From: a virus
Reading direction: 5' to 3' (one strand)
Virus record (IMG/VR): IMGVR_UViG_3300021961_007606
Coordinates: 1-64,000 of that record
Length of the DNA: 64,000 nt
This document shows, piece by piece, positions 31,584-40,026 of the stretch. Each line of letters begins with the position of its first letter. Positions within the stretch are counted from its first letter, which is position 1. Both the position numbers and the translations under genes were made by a program. Below the pieces are notes generated by a model, which saw only the letters and a program-made list of their open reading frames with translations, made no database searches and was not told the origin of the DNA.

Positions 31584-31981
31584 TTGTTTCCGTACTTTTT
31601 ATTATCAGTCCAATCTCTAAAAAGCATATTACCTCTCTTGTAGGCATCCTCTTCTAGTTTTCTCATATGAGGATTGTTTTGTGCATACTTAGGATCATTA
31701 CCTTCTCCCATCTTGTCTGGAGTCATTAATCCTGATAGATTTTGGTTGTGATGGATAAGCTCATGAGCATAGCTTCTAAGAATATCTTTCATATGCCTAC
31801 CATGTGTAAAAAGAACTATAACCTTGTCTGTAGGGTCATAGTATCCAGTAGTGTTAAATAAAGTATTTCCAGTCTGAGGTTGCTTGTTTAGCATTACACT
31901 CGGAAATGGATAAACATCAACACCACACTCTTGCATGTATTGAGCAATTTCAGCCAAATGCTTTTTAAAGGACTTGTCCAT
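31580..31981 (-). CDS. Zinc metallopeptidase (HExxH)
   Basis: 133 residues with HELIH at 73-77 in RSYAHELIHHNQ and a downstream LEEDAYKRGN (about 107-116) that can supply the third, Glu ligand (gluzincin type). There is no signal peptide, so a virion-borne or cytoplasmic peptidase is likely; maturation or host-targeting roles are possible. A TATTTATA motif (31986-31993) precedes it. Confidence 0.8.
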   Translation of the reverse strand: MDKSFKKHLAEIAQYMQECGVDVYPFPSVMLNKQPQTGNTLFNTTGYYDPTDKVIVLFTHGRHMKDILRSYAHELIHHNQNLSGLMTPDKMGEGNDPKYAQNNPHMRKLEEDAYKRGNMLFRDWTDNKKYGNK

Positions 31982-31997
31982 TTAGTATAAATATACT

Positions 31998-32417
31998 CTA
32001 ACTAACGATTACAGCTTGTTTTTTAAGTTTTGTAAGTTGCTTAATCAAGTTTAATACTTTTTTATCTTGGGTATTTGTATCATCAAACACAATACATTTA
32101 TGTATGTATTGCCCAAATATCTTTACTTGTTGATGAAAATTTCTTGGATGATACGGCTTATTGTAATAAGCTTCTGTCATTAAGGAGTATAAGCTTTTTG
32201 GTGTATGAGCTGGATTCATTTCCTGGTATTCATAACCAAACTCTAAAGCAAACTTCTTTACATGCTTATCAGCACCATCTTTGTCTCCCAATCCAACTAT
32301 AACAATCTGATCTGTAGTTTGCTCTTTTAGCTTATGAATAAGTGATTTAATCTTAATCTTATTCTCATATGTTTTGGATCCCGTTATCCCTATTAAGATT
32401 TTGTTCATATAACTCAT
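31998..32417 (-). CDS. SLOG / DUF2493-like nucleotide-binding protein
   Basis: 139 residues: ILIGITGSKTYENKIKIKSL (7-26), IVIVGLGDKDGADKHVKKFA (about 38-57), then EMNPAHTPKSLYSLM. The G-S-K/R-x-Y start and the G-x-x-x-G-A-D segment are typical of the YspA/DUF2493 group of SLOG proteins, thought to bind nucleotide-derived ligands. The N-terminus overlaps the endolysin gene by 53 bp. Confidence 0.75.
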   Translation of the reverse strand: MSYMNKILIGITGSKTYENKIKIKSLIHKLKEQTTDQIVIVGLGDKDGADKHVKKFALEFGYEYQEMNPAHTPKSLYSLMTEAYYNKPYHPRNFHQQVKIFGQYIHKCIVFDDTNTQDKKVLNLIKQLTKLKKQAVIVS

Positions 32418-32838
32418 ATATTGTGTTGCCCATTAGGTTTTGTACATGGCCTGGCTCAAAAGAGGGCCATCTCCATCCAGCTTCCCATCCTTCTTCTTCA
32501 AAGTATCGCACTACTCGTAACCATTTGTTACGCCAATAATCTCTTGGATAAACATCTTCCCAACTCATCAACTCTTTATCAAACAATAAACAAAAGTCTA
32601 AAGCCATTCCATAGTTGTGAGCACTATAGCCACCTCTACTTGCAGTAAGTATGTTTCCAGGTATAGTTCTACCAAACCTAAACATAAAATCTTGTTCAGC
32701 AACACTTCGACTACCCCAAACTATGTACACAGGAATTTTATCCTTATGACACCTTTCAAATACTTTTGTTGCTGAAGAAATCAACTTTGGAGTGAGTGTG
32801 TTGATTCTTTGCATCGACACATCCAAAAACCTACTCAT
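32365..32838 (-). CDS. M15-type peptidoglycan peptidase (endolysin)
   Basis: 157 residues with the M15 zinc-peptidase motifs GYSAHNYGMALDF (about 70-82, S-x-H-x6-D) and FEPGHVQN (about 127-134, second His). RSVAEQDFMFRFGRT recalls the substrate-binding segment of CwlK/T5-type endolysins. It should cut the peptide stem cross-links of the cell wall at lysis. No signal peptide, so it would need a holin. Confidence 0.88.
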   Translation of the reverse strand: MSRFLDVSMQRINTLTPKLISSATKVFERCHKDKIPVYIVWGSRSVAEQDFMFRFGRTIPGNILTASRGGYSAHNYGMALDFCLLFDKELMSWEDVYPRDYWRNKWLRVVRYFEEEGWEAGWRWPSFEPGHVQNLMGNTIYELYEQNLNRDNGIQNI

Positions 32839-33733
32839 CTTTTACTTTTAATCTTTGTTTTTTAGCACAGTGTTGTTCTTCTGTCTTGTATGGACAATAC
32901 TTACAAGCACTTGTTTCATATGCTGGAAAGTTTCCATCAACATTATACTCTCCTTCTGTTGTAAAGCAATTTTGTACAAATTCATGAAATAGTTTACCTA
33001 CTTTGTTTCTAGTTGGCTTACCACTTGCTGGAGAGAATGTTTGTATACGTTTTGGTACAAATTCCAACTCTTCATTAATCTTTCTGCGTACAATAATATA
33101 TTCAACATTGATATGATCAACATCTACACCAAATTGCTTTGCATAAAACTCTTTGTATAGAATAAGCTGAGCTGTTTTAGATACATCAGCTTTTTGATAC
33201 TTGTTCCAACCTTGAGTACTTGTTTTAATATCGTAAATAGTATATGTATTGTTTCGTTTATCTTTAATAATAATATCAATGAAACCAATAAAAGTAACAT
33301 TGTTAACCAAGTCTACACGTAATGGTTGTTCTATACCAATTAGTTCATGATGCTTGGTACTAAAGAATTGTACACGATGACGTCTAAAGTAATCTAAGAT
33401 AGCTACACCATCCTGATGAAACTCAGCAAGTTCTTGTGGTGTAGAAAAATGATGATTACCATTCTTAGTAAGAGCTTGTTTGTATTCATTAAACATACTC
33501 TCTTTTAGGTAATCACCTAAATGTATTTCGTCTGCCTTTTTAGCGGACTCAGTAAACATACAGTTTACGTAGTTTTGTACTGTGTGATGAAATGCGCTAC
33601 CAAAACACGTGTTAATGTTTTGCTCGTATTGACGTAAACCGTCCAAATAATCAAGCTTCCAGCGCTTAGGGCAAGTAGCATATAAGCTAAATTGCGAATA
33701 TGAGACGGTTTTTGTTGCTTGTGTCTTTTCCAT
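32831..33733 (-). CDS. RecB-like PD-(D/E)XK nuclease
   Basis: 300 residues. SYSQFSLYATCPKRWKLDYL at the N-terminus, GSAFHHTVQNYV, the catalytic FIGFIDIIIKDK ... YTIYDIKTSTQG (about 165-195, D...D-x-K) and a C-terminal CKYCPY...C (about 280-292). With the first Cys this makes four cysteines able to hold an iron-sulfur cluster, as in Cas4/AddB-type nucleases. It probably works in recombination or DNA-end processing. Confidence 0.85.
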   Translation of the reverse strand: MEKTQATKTVSYSQFSLYATCPKRWKLDYLDGLRQYEQNINTCFGSAFHHTVQNYVNCMFTESAKKADEIHLGDYLKESMFNEYKQALTKNGNHHFSTPQELAEFHQDGVAILDYFRRHRVQFFSTKHHELIGIEQPLRVDLVNNVTFIGFIDIIIKDKRNNTYTIYDIKTSTQGWNKYQKADVSKTAQLILYKEFYAKQFGVDVDHINVEYIIVRRKINEELEFVPKRIQTFSPASGKPTRNKVGKLFHEFVQNCFTTEGEYNVDGNFPAYETSACKYCPYKTEEQHCAKKQRLKVKDE

Positions 33734-33773
33734 AATGGAAAGATACTCATAATTTTTGGATAAAACAACAGTC

Positions 33774-33998
33774 TTAAAGTCCCTGGTTTTCTGGGAGAAA
33801 GTCTTTGTTTATGTGCCCACATTTTGTGCATGCAAAGGTTTGCACGGGAGTTAGCATTTCTTGGCCGGTTGGCGATATAAGAGGTGAAAACCTCCTAATT
33901 ATGTAATTCACAATAAAGCGGTCGTGACCACATTCATCACACTTATAGACTTCTGCTTGTGAAATATCTAAATTTGTATTTTGTTGCAATTGATTCAT
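33774..33998 (-). CDS. Small zinc-ribbon protein
   Basis: 74 residues with CDECGHDR (about 20-27) and CTKCGH (about 59-64), a four-cysteine ribbon with a beta-rich spacer. Likely an accessory regulator or cofactor; no precise family. It follows the groEL terminator. Confidence 0.65.
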   Translation of the reverse strand: MNQLQQNTNLDISQAEVYKCDECGHDRFIVNYIIRRFSPLISPTGQEMLTPVQTFACTKCGHINKDFLPENQGL

Positions 33999-34003
33999 AA
34001 TGT

Positions 34004-34037
34004 AAAACTAAAAGGAGGATAGCCGCAACTATCCTCC
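34004..34037 (-). terminator. Rho-independent terminator after groEL
   Basis: On the minus strand GGAGGATAG-TTGCGG-CTATCCTCC followed by TTTTAGTTTT, 7 bp after the groEL stop. A strong 9-bp stem. Confidence 0.9.
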
Positions 34038-34044
34038 GGTTCTT

Positions 34045-35676
34045 TTAGTATGGGTATGCTGGGGTCTTTTGTTCTTCTTTTTCTTCAGGATCAAGTGTTA
34101 TGATACATTCAGTGGTAAGAAGAGTACCGGCTGCGGAAGTTGCTAATTCAAGAGCTGTACGAGTTACTTTAGTTGGATCAATGATACCTACATCAAACAT
34201 GTTTACAAACTTATCGTTGCGAGCATCGTAGCCAAAAGTCTCAGCTGATGGATTTTCTTTTTCAATCATATCAAGCTTAGTTTTAATTGCTTCAGCACTT
34301 TTGCCAGCATTCTCAACAATAGCTTTAAATGGAGCAAAGCAAGCTTTTTTTACAATGTTAACTCCTAATTGCTGATCTTCGTTTTCACATTCTACAGTTA
34401 CATTGCTTACATTCAATAAGGCGATACCACCACCTGCTACAATACCTTCTTCAACTGCAGCACGAGTTGCATGCAAAGCATCATCTACACGATCTTTCTT
34501 TTCTTTAAGTTCAATCTCAGTAGCTGCTCCAATGTTTAACACAGCAACACCACCAATAAGTTTACTCATACGTTCTTTTAAGAACTGCTTTTCGTAATCA
34601 CTATCAGCTTTTTCATATAAGCTCTTAATATCTTCAATACGAGCTTTGATAGCTTCAGGATCTCCAGCACCATCTACAATAATAGTTTCGTTTTGTGAAA
34701 CAGTTACTGTACGACAAGTACCTAACATCTCTACTGTTAATTTATCAAGCTTCATGGCTTTCTGAGCAGCAACTACTGTACCTTTGGTTAAGGTAGCAAT
34801 ATCTTCAAGATTATGAATCTTGCGATCACCAAATCCTGGAGCTTTGATTGCACATACATTCAAAATACCACGTGCTTTGTTTAATACCATAGTAGCCAAT
34901 GCTTCACCATCTACATCATCAGCAACAATAAGAAGTGGTTTGTTTTGCTTACTACAAGTTTCTAATAATGGAAGAATCTCTTTTACAGTAGAAATCTTGC
35001 GATCATAAATTAAGATCAAAGGATTTTCTAATGTAGTTGTCATTGTAGCTTGGTTTGTTGCAAAGTAAGGTGATAAAAATCCACGATCAATTTGCATACC
35101 CTCCACAATCTCTAAAGTAGTTTCAGAGGTTTTACTTTCATCAACTTGAATAACACCATTCTTACCAACACTCTCCATAGCTTCTGCAATGATTGCACCA
35201 ACTGCTGTATCATTGTTAGCTGAGATTGTTGCTACTTGTTTAATTTCTTCATTTGTTTTTACATCGCGACTTTCATTACGTAGGTTTTCAATAATAGCAT
35301 TTGTAGCTTTATCCATACCACGTTTCAATTCAACTGGATTTACTCCAGAGTTGATTGCTTTTAGTCCTTCGTTATAAATGAAAGAAGCTAGTACTGTTGC
35401 TGTTGTAGTACCATCACCAGCCAACTTAGCAGCTTTCATGGACACTTCTTTAATAGCTTGAGCACCAGCATTCTCGATAGGGTCTTTAAGAAAAATCTCC
35501 TTTGCAACACTTACACCATCTTTGGTGATAACTGGATTGCTGTTTTCTTTTTCTATTAATACATTACGTCCACAAGGTCCTAATGTGGCTTGTACAGCAG
35601 AAGCAAGTTTATTTACGCCATTGCGTACTTTATCTCGAGCTTCTGAACTAAAGGTTAGATTTTTTGTCTTATTCAT
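34045..35676 (-). CDS. groEL: Chaperonin GroEL (60 kDa subunit)
   Basis: 543 residues, full length. Seen: LASAVQATLGPCGRNVLIE, the ATP-binding LAGDGTTTATVLA (about 84-96), GFLSPYFAT at the apical-domain start, VAGGGIALLN, and a conserved equatorial C-terminal domain. The C-terminal tail is acidic then KTPAYPY instead of the GGM repeats. It folds proteins in the cytoplasm as a tetradecamer with GroES, encoded 4 bp upstream. Probably folds capsid or other phage proteins. Confidence 0.97.
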   Translation of the reverse strand: MNKTKNLTFSSEARDKVRNGVNKLASAVQATLGPCGRNVLIEKENSNPVITKDGVSVAKEIFLKDPIENAGAQAIKEVSMKAAKLAGDGTTTATVLASFIYNEGLKAINSGVNPVELKRGMDKATNAIIENLRNESRDVKTNEEIKQVATISANNDTAVGAIIAEAMESVGKNGVIQVDESKTSETTLEIVEGMQIDRGFLSPYFATNQATMTTTLENPLILIYDRKISTVKEILPLLETCSKQNKPLLIVADDVDGEALATMVLNKARGILNVCAIKAPGFGDRKIHNLEDIATLTKGTVVAAQKAMKLDKLTVEMLGTCRTVTVSQNETIIVDGAGDPEAIKARIEDIKSLYEKADSDYEKQFLKERMSKLIGGVAVLNIGAATEIELKEKKDRVDDALHATRAAVEEGIVAGGGIALLNVSNVTVECENEDQQLGVNIVKKACFAPFKAIVENAGKSAEAIKTKLDMIEKENPSAETFGYDARNDKFVNMFDVGIIDPTKVTRTALELATSAAGTLLTTECIITLDPEEKEEQKTPAYPY

Positions 35677-35679
35677 AAC

Positions 35680-35973
35680 TTATTTTTTAATTCGGGTTAA
35701 AACATCACGCTCTTGAATAATGTGGTAATCTTTACCATCATATTCCATAACTTGTGCTGCAAAACGTTGATAGACTACTAAGTCTCCTTCTTTGCAAGTA
35801 GTTTCAATAAAAAGTCCTGGAGCTGCCCAGAATCCCTTTCCAGCAACTACTACCTTTGCTGTTAATGTTTTTTGATCATCGATCTGTGGTAAGATGATAC
35901 CACCATCACTCACTTCTTCCTGTTCTACAGGTAAGCATACTAATTTGTCACTAATTGGTTCGAATTGACTCAT
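35680..35973 (-). CDS. groES: Co-chaperonin GroES
   Basis: 97 residues, standard GroES length. DKLVCLPVEQEEVSDGGIIL covers the core strand and the mobile loop that contacts GroEL (GGIIL), followed by TAKVVVAGKGFW, KEGDLVVYQRFA and YHIIQERDVL. Together with the adjacent groEL it forms a groES-groEL operon in host order, ending at the terminator 34004-34037, with a sigma70-like promoter candidate upstream. Confidence 0.93.
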   Translation of the reverse strand: MSQFEPISDKLVCLPVEQEEVSDGGIILPQIDDQKTLTAKVVVAGKGFWAAPGLFIETTCKEGDLVVYQRFAAQVMEYDGKDYHIIQERDVLTRIKK

Positions 35974-36014
35974 ACGTGTAACTTTGTTTGGTTAAATTAT
36001 AACTGTTGTATATA

Positions 36015-36043
36015 AATATAGGGAATAATAAAAAGATATGCAA
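36015..36043 (-). promoter_or_regulatory. Candidate promoter of groES-groEL
   Basis: Minus strand TTGCAT, 17 bp, TATATT, running into TATTTATA, 42 bp before the groES ATG. It matches the spacing of a bacterial -35/-10 pair. Similar to the candidate upstream of the ssDNA-binding protein gene. Confidence 0.45.
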
Positions 36044-36047
36044 CTAT

Positions 36048-36608
36048 CTAGATTTTTGCTGCCACAAAAGATTCTGGGGTAAGTTGCTTGTCTATATTAG
36101 GAAAATTCTCTTTTAGTTTATCTTTCCACTTAGACTGACCAAGTAGATAGCTAATAAATTTAGGAGCTTGTTCTTTTGTAAGAGCTGCTTGTAATTCTTG
36201 AGCTGTAGATGATGTTACTGCTTTAAACTTATCATCTTTCATTACTAAAAACAATCCAATTTTTTCTTTAACACGTGGTGATGATAATGTGATTGTTATT
36301 GTAGAATCTGATGCAAGGGCTTTAGCAATCTTAGCTCCTAGCTTTTTAAAAAATCCACCATCTGTTGGCTTTTCTGAGCTCTTTTGTTGATTGTCTATAT
36401 TAACGTTTTCTATCTTGCAATTAAATTGTGCAGATCTTTTACGTAAAGGATCGTACTTTACCCACATATGAAACTCATCTGGTGCAGAAGATGGTTCTTC
36501 ATCCTTTGCATTCTTAGTATTGAGAGATGCTGCAGCAACAGCTCCTATTTGACCTGGCATTGCTTCTTTTACAATATGCTCTGGTAGTAGAGTTTTTAGC
36601 TTTATCAT
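36048..36608 (-). CDS. Protein of unknown function with possible packaging leader
   Basis: 186 residues starting MIKLKTLLPEHIVKEAMPGQ, a short amphipathic leader ending in a site (KEA) that resembles prohead-protease cleavage sites. Then comes a polar region, a predicted alpha/beta core and a C-terminal helix. A TATTTATA motif (36613-36620) sits 5 nt before the ATG. Virion association is inferred. Confidence 0.55.
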   Translation of the reverse strand: MIKLKTLLPEHIVKEAMPGQIGAVAAASLNTKNAKDEEPSSAPDEFHMWVKYDPLRKRSAQFNCKIENVNIDNQQKSSEKPTDGGFFKKLGAKIAKALASDSTITITLSSPRVKEKIGLFLVMKDDKFKAVTSSTAQELQAALTKEQAPKFISYLLGQSKWKDKLKENFPNIDKQLTPESFVAAKI

Positions 36609-36622
36609 TTTATATAAATATA

Positions 36623-37060
36623 CTACTTGTCTTTTAAATCTGTTTGTAGTTTAGTTTTCAAGTGTTTAAGCTTTTTCAACATTTGTGGATTAGCAGAAGT
36701 AGGAGCAGGATTAATTGTCCTGCCCTGCTCATATTTGAGTATTCTACTTTGAGTGGCGTGCTTTTCAATTTCAACAACAATGTCTAAAATTTCTTTTTCT
36801 TTTGCAATTAGAGAATTTGTACATTCTCGCTGGTTGCTTATGACTTGTGTATTGAGTTCGTTAACACGTGTGGTGAGCTCTGCAATCTCGTTTTTTTGTA
36901 ATGCTACTTTGTTTTTTAACTCCTCAGTATCTTTTGTAAAACTATCAACTAATCTTGGTCCAATTGTCATTACAACAATGGCCAGTATAAGAATACACAA
37001 AGCAATTAATCTTTGTGCAGGTGATATTGTTTTTAGTATTCCTGAAACGTACTTTAGCAT
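36623..37060 (-). CDS. Membrane-anchored coiled coil, i-spanin-like
   Basis: 145 residues: a short basic N-terminus, a transmembrane segment (about 16-37), then a long coiled coil (about 40-100: KNKVALQKNEIAELTTRVNE) and a basic tail. This is the layout of inner-membrane spanins (Rz), which help disrupt the outer membrane at lysis. No outer-membrane partner is evident next to it. Confidence 0.55.
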   Translation of the reverse strand: MLKYVSGILKTISPAQRLIALCILILAIVVMTIGPRLVDSFTKDTEELKNKVALQKNEIAELTTRVNELNTQVISNQRECTNSLIAKEKEILDIVVEIEKHATQSRILKYEQGRTINPAPTSANPQMLKKLKHLKTKLQTDLKDK

Positions 37061-37665
37061 TTTAATATAAATAGTCTATACTCTTCTTTGAGGTGTGGAA
37101 GTGCTACTGTCAGATATCTACCCTCCACTCCGTGCATGAATCGATTTCCTTTAGAGCTATTTTCAGCATCGTCCAACCATTGTAGGTTATCCAGGTGCCA
37201 CACTATGTGTATAGGAGCATCTTCTTTAAACCAACTTTTTGGGATCCTATGGTCAATATGTTGGCCTATCGAGCCTTCACCGTAGCGATTAATAAAATCT
37301 TGAGCTGTGTATCCTAGTAGTTGTGCCGTTCTTTCGTTCTTTTTATACTTAATGTACTCTATGATTTGTTGTCTGAGTATTGTCTGCAGTCTGTAAGTTG
37401 GGTCAGTACGATATCTCATATTGCCGTAATCCGTAACGATCTTGCGCATCTTTTCTGGATTTTCTTTTCGATACCTTCTACCCTGCTCTAATCGTTTTTC
37501 AGGGTATCGATCTCTGTACCTTTTTGATGCTGCCTTTTGAGCCTCCTTGTTCACAACTGCCTTCATGCAGACTTTGCAGTTTGGATTCTTACCTCCTTTG
37601 TTTCCCTTACCACTATAGTACTCGGTTAATGGTTTATCTTGCATACAAGTCTTACACGTTTTCAT
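37054..37665 (-). CDS. HNH endonuclease upstream of the spanin-like gene
   Basis: 203 residues from the ATG at 37665 (MKTCKTCMQDKPLTEYYSGK). A C-x-x-C zinc pair at each end of the N-terminal 35 residues, a basic helical linker (KRYRDRYPEKRLEQGRRYRK), and the nuclease core IGQHIDHRIPKSWF with a distal Asn/His block (HLDNLQWL). Probably a free-standing homing endonuclease, located between the DNA polymerase gene and the spanin-like gene. A TATTTATA motif lies at 37681-37688. Confidence 0.85.
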   Translation of the reverse strand: MKTCKTCMQDKPLTEYYSGKGNKGGKNPNCKVCMKAVVNKEAQKAASKRYRDRYPEKRLEQGRRYRKENPEKMRKIVTDYGNMRYRTDPTYRLQTILRQQIIEYIKYKKNERTAQLLGYTAQDFINRYGEGSIGQHIDHRIPKSWFKEDAPIHIVWHLDNLQWLDDAENSSKGNRFMHGVEGRYLTVALPHLKEEYRLFILKC

Positions 37666-37698
37666 AGCAATGTTCTTTGCTATAAATAGTCTTGTGTT

Positions 37699-37735
37699 TT
37701 TATAAATGACCCCCTCTAGGAGGGACATTTATAAA
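37699..37735. repeat. Long inverted repeat at the polA stop codon
   Basis: Arms tttataaatg and catttataaa (perfect) enclose a second stem CCCTC-TAG-GAGGG. It overlaps the TAA of the DNA polymerase gene (37729-37731). It may end polA transcription or stabilise the 3' end; a U-run is lacking. Confidence 0.65.
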
Positions 37736-39951
37736 TGCCCCGCACCAAAATCACTTGCAATATTTGGTTCAGCAATCAGCCCAGTTGCAATCTTTACAGT
37801 ATTTTCCATGTGATGTTTTACAATCCTTGACACTTCCTCAGCAATTTCTTCCTTTGCATTTACAACAAACTCATCATGGATTTGTAACATGATATATGCA
37901 TCCAATCCTCTTTCTTTAAACTCTTTGTGTATTGCTATGGCAGATCTATTCATAATAGAAGCTGCTAGTGACTGTATTTGAAAGTTTTTAGAGTTGTTCA
38001 AACCATTCTTATACTCCATCCGCAGTTGCATTAGTTTATTTGTTTGCTCTACACTTTTGCACATTCCTTTCATCATTTTAAAAGCTTGTGGATGTAGCAA
38101 GTTATCTTCAAACTTTTCATAGATAGCTTTTACACGATCCAAGTGACGAATCCTACCAGTCTTATTTTTAATAAAACCAAATGCTTGCACTCTAAGGTGG
38201 GTATCACTCATCCATTTTGCTAACTCAGGGAACCCTTCAAGATACCCATCAATTAGCTTTTGAGCTTCTCTAATATCAATATCAAGACTCTTACTGATCT
38301 GCCAAGCACCAGCACCATATGGAATCGCAAGTGCAATTCCTTTTGCCCTCTGCCTCAGTTCCGGTCTCATTGTTTTAACAAAGTTAGGATCTTTCTTTTT
38401 AGCTGAAAGTCCTTTAAGTTTAAAAGCTTGTATCGCTACCCTGCTATACAAATCCTCATTTTCTAAGAATACATTAATTAGGTTTGGGTCATTACTAACA
38501 GAAGCAAACACTCGAGGTTCTAGAGAAGATTGGTCACATATAATAAGCTTACGACCATTCTCGGCTTTTAGGAAACTGCGCAAAATGTTGTTGTATTTTA
38601 AAACTAAATCACTCACCTCACCCTGTTCCAATACACGAGGCATTTGCTGACAATCAGAGCTAAACCTACCACTAGTTGTTCCATGTTGGCGGAAGTACCA
38701 ATAATACCTACCATTCTCATTACCATCGACAAAGCGGTCAATATAGGCACTATTGATTTTAATAAGTTTGTTATAATCCCTCAGCTTTGCAGCCCAATCA
38801 TGCTTCTTTCCTAAATGCTCTATCATGTCATCATCAAACTGATCTGTACCCTTACGAGTTTGACTGAGAGGCTTGATCTTCATGTATTTAAAAACAATAT
38901 CCGATAGTTGCTTCTTGCTACTGATGTTTATGTAGTTTCCTTCACTCTCTTTCCATAATTCCAAACTAACTTTATACTTTAACTCCTCAGTTAAATCATT
39001 CACATCTCCACTAATCAAAAAGAGGGAATTAGGGTCATGTTGTTTAAGTCGTTCTGCATACTTTCCTCTTTTCTTAGGAGGAAAGTTTTGTATAGCTTTT
39101 ACCATCACCCACTCCTTTACGGCTGGAATTGTTAACATGCTGGCTATGATGTCCTGCTCTAGTTGTATCAGCTCAGCATTGATGTTTTTCTTAGTTTCAA
39201 GAATAAGATTCATGTCTAACTCTGTACCAACTTCTTCCATCTGAATGGTTACAGTTTTGTAAAGTGGCATGACTTCGTCAACAAAAAAGAAGTCCCACAA
39301 CTCCTGCTCTTTTAGTATTGGAAGATAGTGAGTCATTACACGAAGAGTTAAATCAGTATCCGCTGCAGCATATTGACCTAACAACTGCATGTCTGCTTTA
39401 AAGATCTCATAGTTTTCTTTGCTGACACTACCACCATTCCTTTTAATGTTCTCTTTCATAAGGACCTGCTCTTCATTAGCTTCTTTCTCAGCATTGATAC
39501 CAAGCTCAGCTTGCAACTCAATTGCAATATCTTTTAAACCAAAAGGACCATCCTCTTTAAGAGTGTGACGTAGTAACATTGTATCACAATACAAGTCCTC
39601 TCTAAGATCTATACCATAAAAGTTTTTAGTAAATCGGATATCAAAAGATCCGTTATGCATTATCAGCTTCTTGCCTTTGAGCATTCCGATAAGCTGTTTA
39701 GCAATATCGTCACAGCTCTTGCTGCCTATAAAAGAATCTACCAAAGCTTGTTGTTCGGGATTCCAAATACGAGTGGGAAAGTAGTAACCCTCATTCAAGT
39801 TTGCTGAAACTGAAAAACCAATGATCATCCCAGTTCTTGGATTGATGCTTGTGGTTTCAATATCATACGCGATTATGTTACCATTCTTAATGTAATTAGC
39901 CAGCTCTACGACCCCAGCCTGGTCCGTTATGATCTTATAACTTTTTTCCAT
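37729..39951 (-). CDS. polA: Family A DNA polymerase with 3'-5' exonuclease
   Basis: 740 residues from the ATG at 39951. Exonuclease motif I is IAYDIETT (about 28-35), with MHNGSFDIRF and a later AADTDLT as motifs II/III. In the polymerase domain: HGTTSGRFSSDCQQMP, motif A ICDQSSLEPRVFA (Asp about 473), motif B RQRAKGIALAIPYG (Lys about 537), motif C LQIHDEF. The residue equivalent to E. coli Phe762 is Leu, a known viral PolA variant. It lacks a 5' nuclease domain, which is separate at 52276-53316. Probably the replicative polymerase. Confidence 0.95.
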   Translation of the reverse strand: MEKSYKIITDQAGVVELANYIKNGNIIAYDIETTSINPRTGMIIGFSVSANLNEGYYFPTRIWNPEQQALVDSFIGSKSCDDIAKQLIGMLKGKKLIMHNGSFDIRFTKNFYGIDLREDLYCDTMLLRHTLKEDGPFGLKDIAIELQAELGINAEKEANEEQVLMKENIKRNGGSVSKENYEIFKADMQLLGQYAAADTDLTLRVMTHYLPILKEQELWDFFFVDEVMPLYKTVTIQMEEVGTELDMNLILETKKNINAELIQLEQDIIASMLTIPAVKEWVMVKAIQNFPPKKRGKYAERLKQHDPNSLFLISGDVNDLTEELKYKVSLELWKESEGNYINISSKKQLSDIVFKYMKIKPLSQTRKGTDQFDDDMIEHLGKKHDWAAKLRDYNKLIKINSAYIDRFVDGNENGRYYWYFRQHGTTSGRFSSDCQQMPRVLEQGEVSDLVLKYNNILRSFLKAENGRKLIICDQSSLEPRVFASVSNDPNLINVFLENEDLYSRVAIQAFKLKGLSAKKKDPNFVKTMRPELRQRAKGIALAIPYGAGAWQISKSLDIDIREAQKLIDGYLEGFPELAKWMSDTHLRVQAFGFIKNKTGRIRHLDRVKAIYEKFEDNLLHPQAFKMMKGMCKSVEQTNKLMQLRMEYKNGLNNSKNFQIQSLAASIMNRSAIAIHKEFKERGLDAYIMLQIHDEFVVNAKEEIAEEVSRIVKHHMENTVKIATGLIAEPNIASDFGAGHL

Positions 39952-39974
39952 ACTATAACAATACAAAATAAAAA

Positions 39975-40007
39975 AGAAAAAGCCAACTTTTTTAGGAGTT
40001 GGCTTTT
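39975..40007 (-). terminator. Rho-independent terminator before polA
   Basis: Minus strand AAAAGCCAACT, a short loop, AGTTGGCTTTT and then TCTTTTTTA. It follows the stop of the 40027-40392 gene by about 20 bp and precedes the polA start, so polA probably has its own promoter or is reached by read-through. Confidence 0.85.
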
Positions 40008-40026
40008 AATGTATGCTATTGTTAAT

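Noticed and set aside
34045-35973. Contaminating bacterial groESL
   Set aside because: It is embedded in a one-strand phage gene run with the same composition and phage genes on both sides, without any rRNA, housekeeping or boundary signal.
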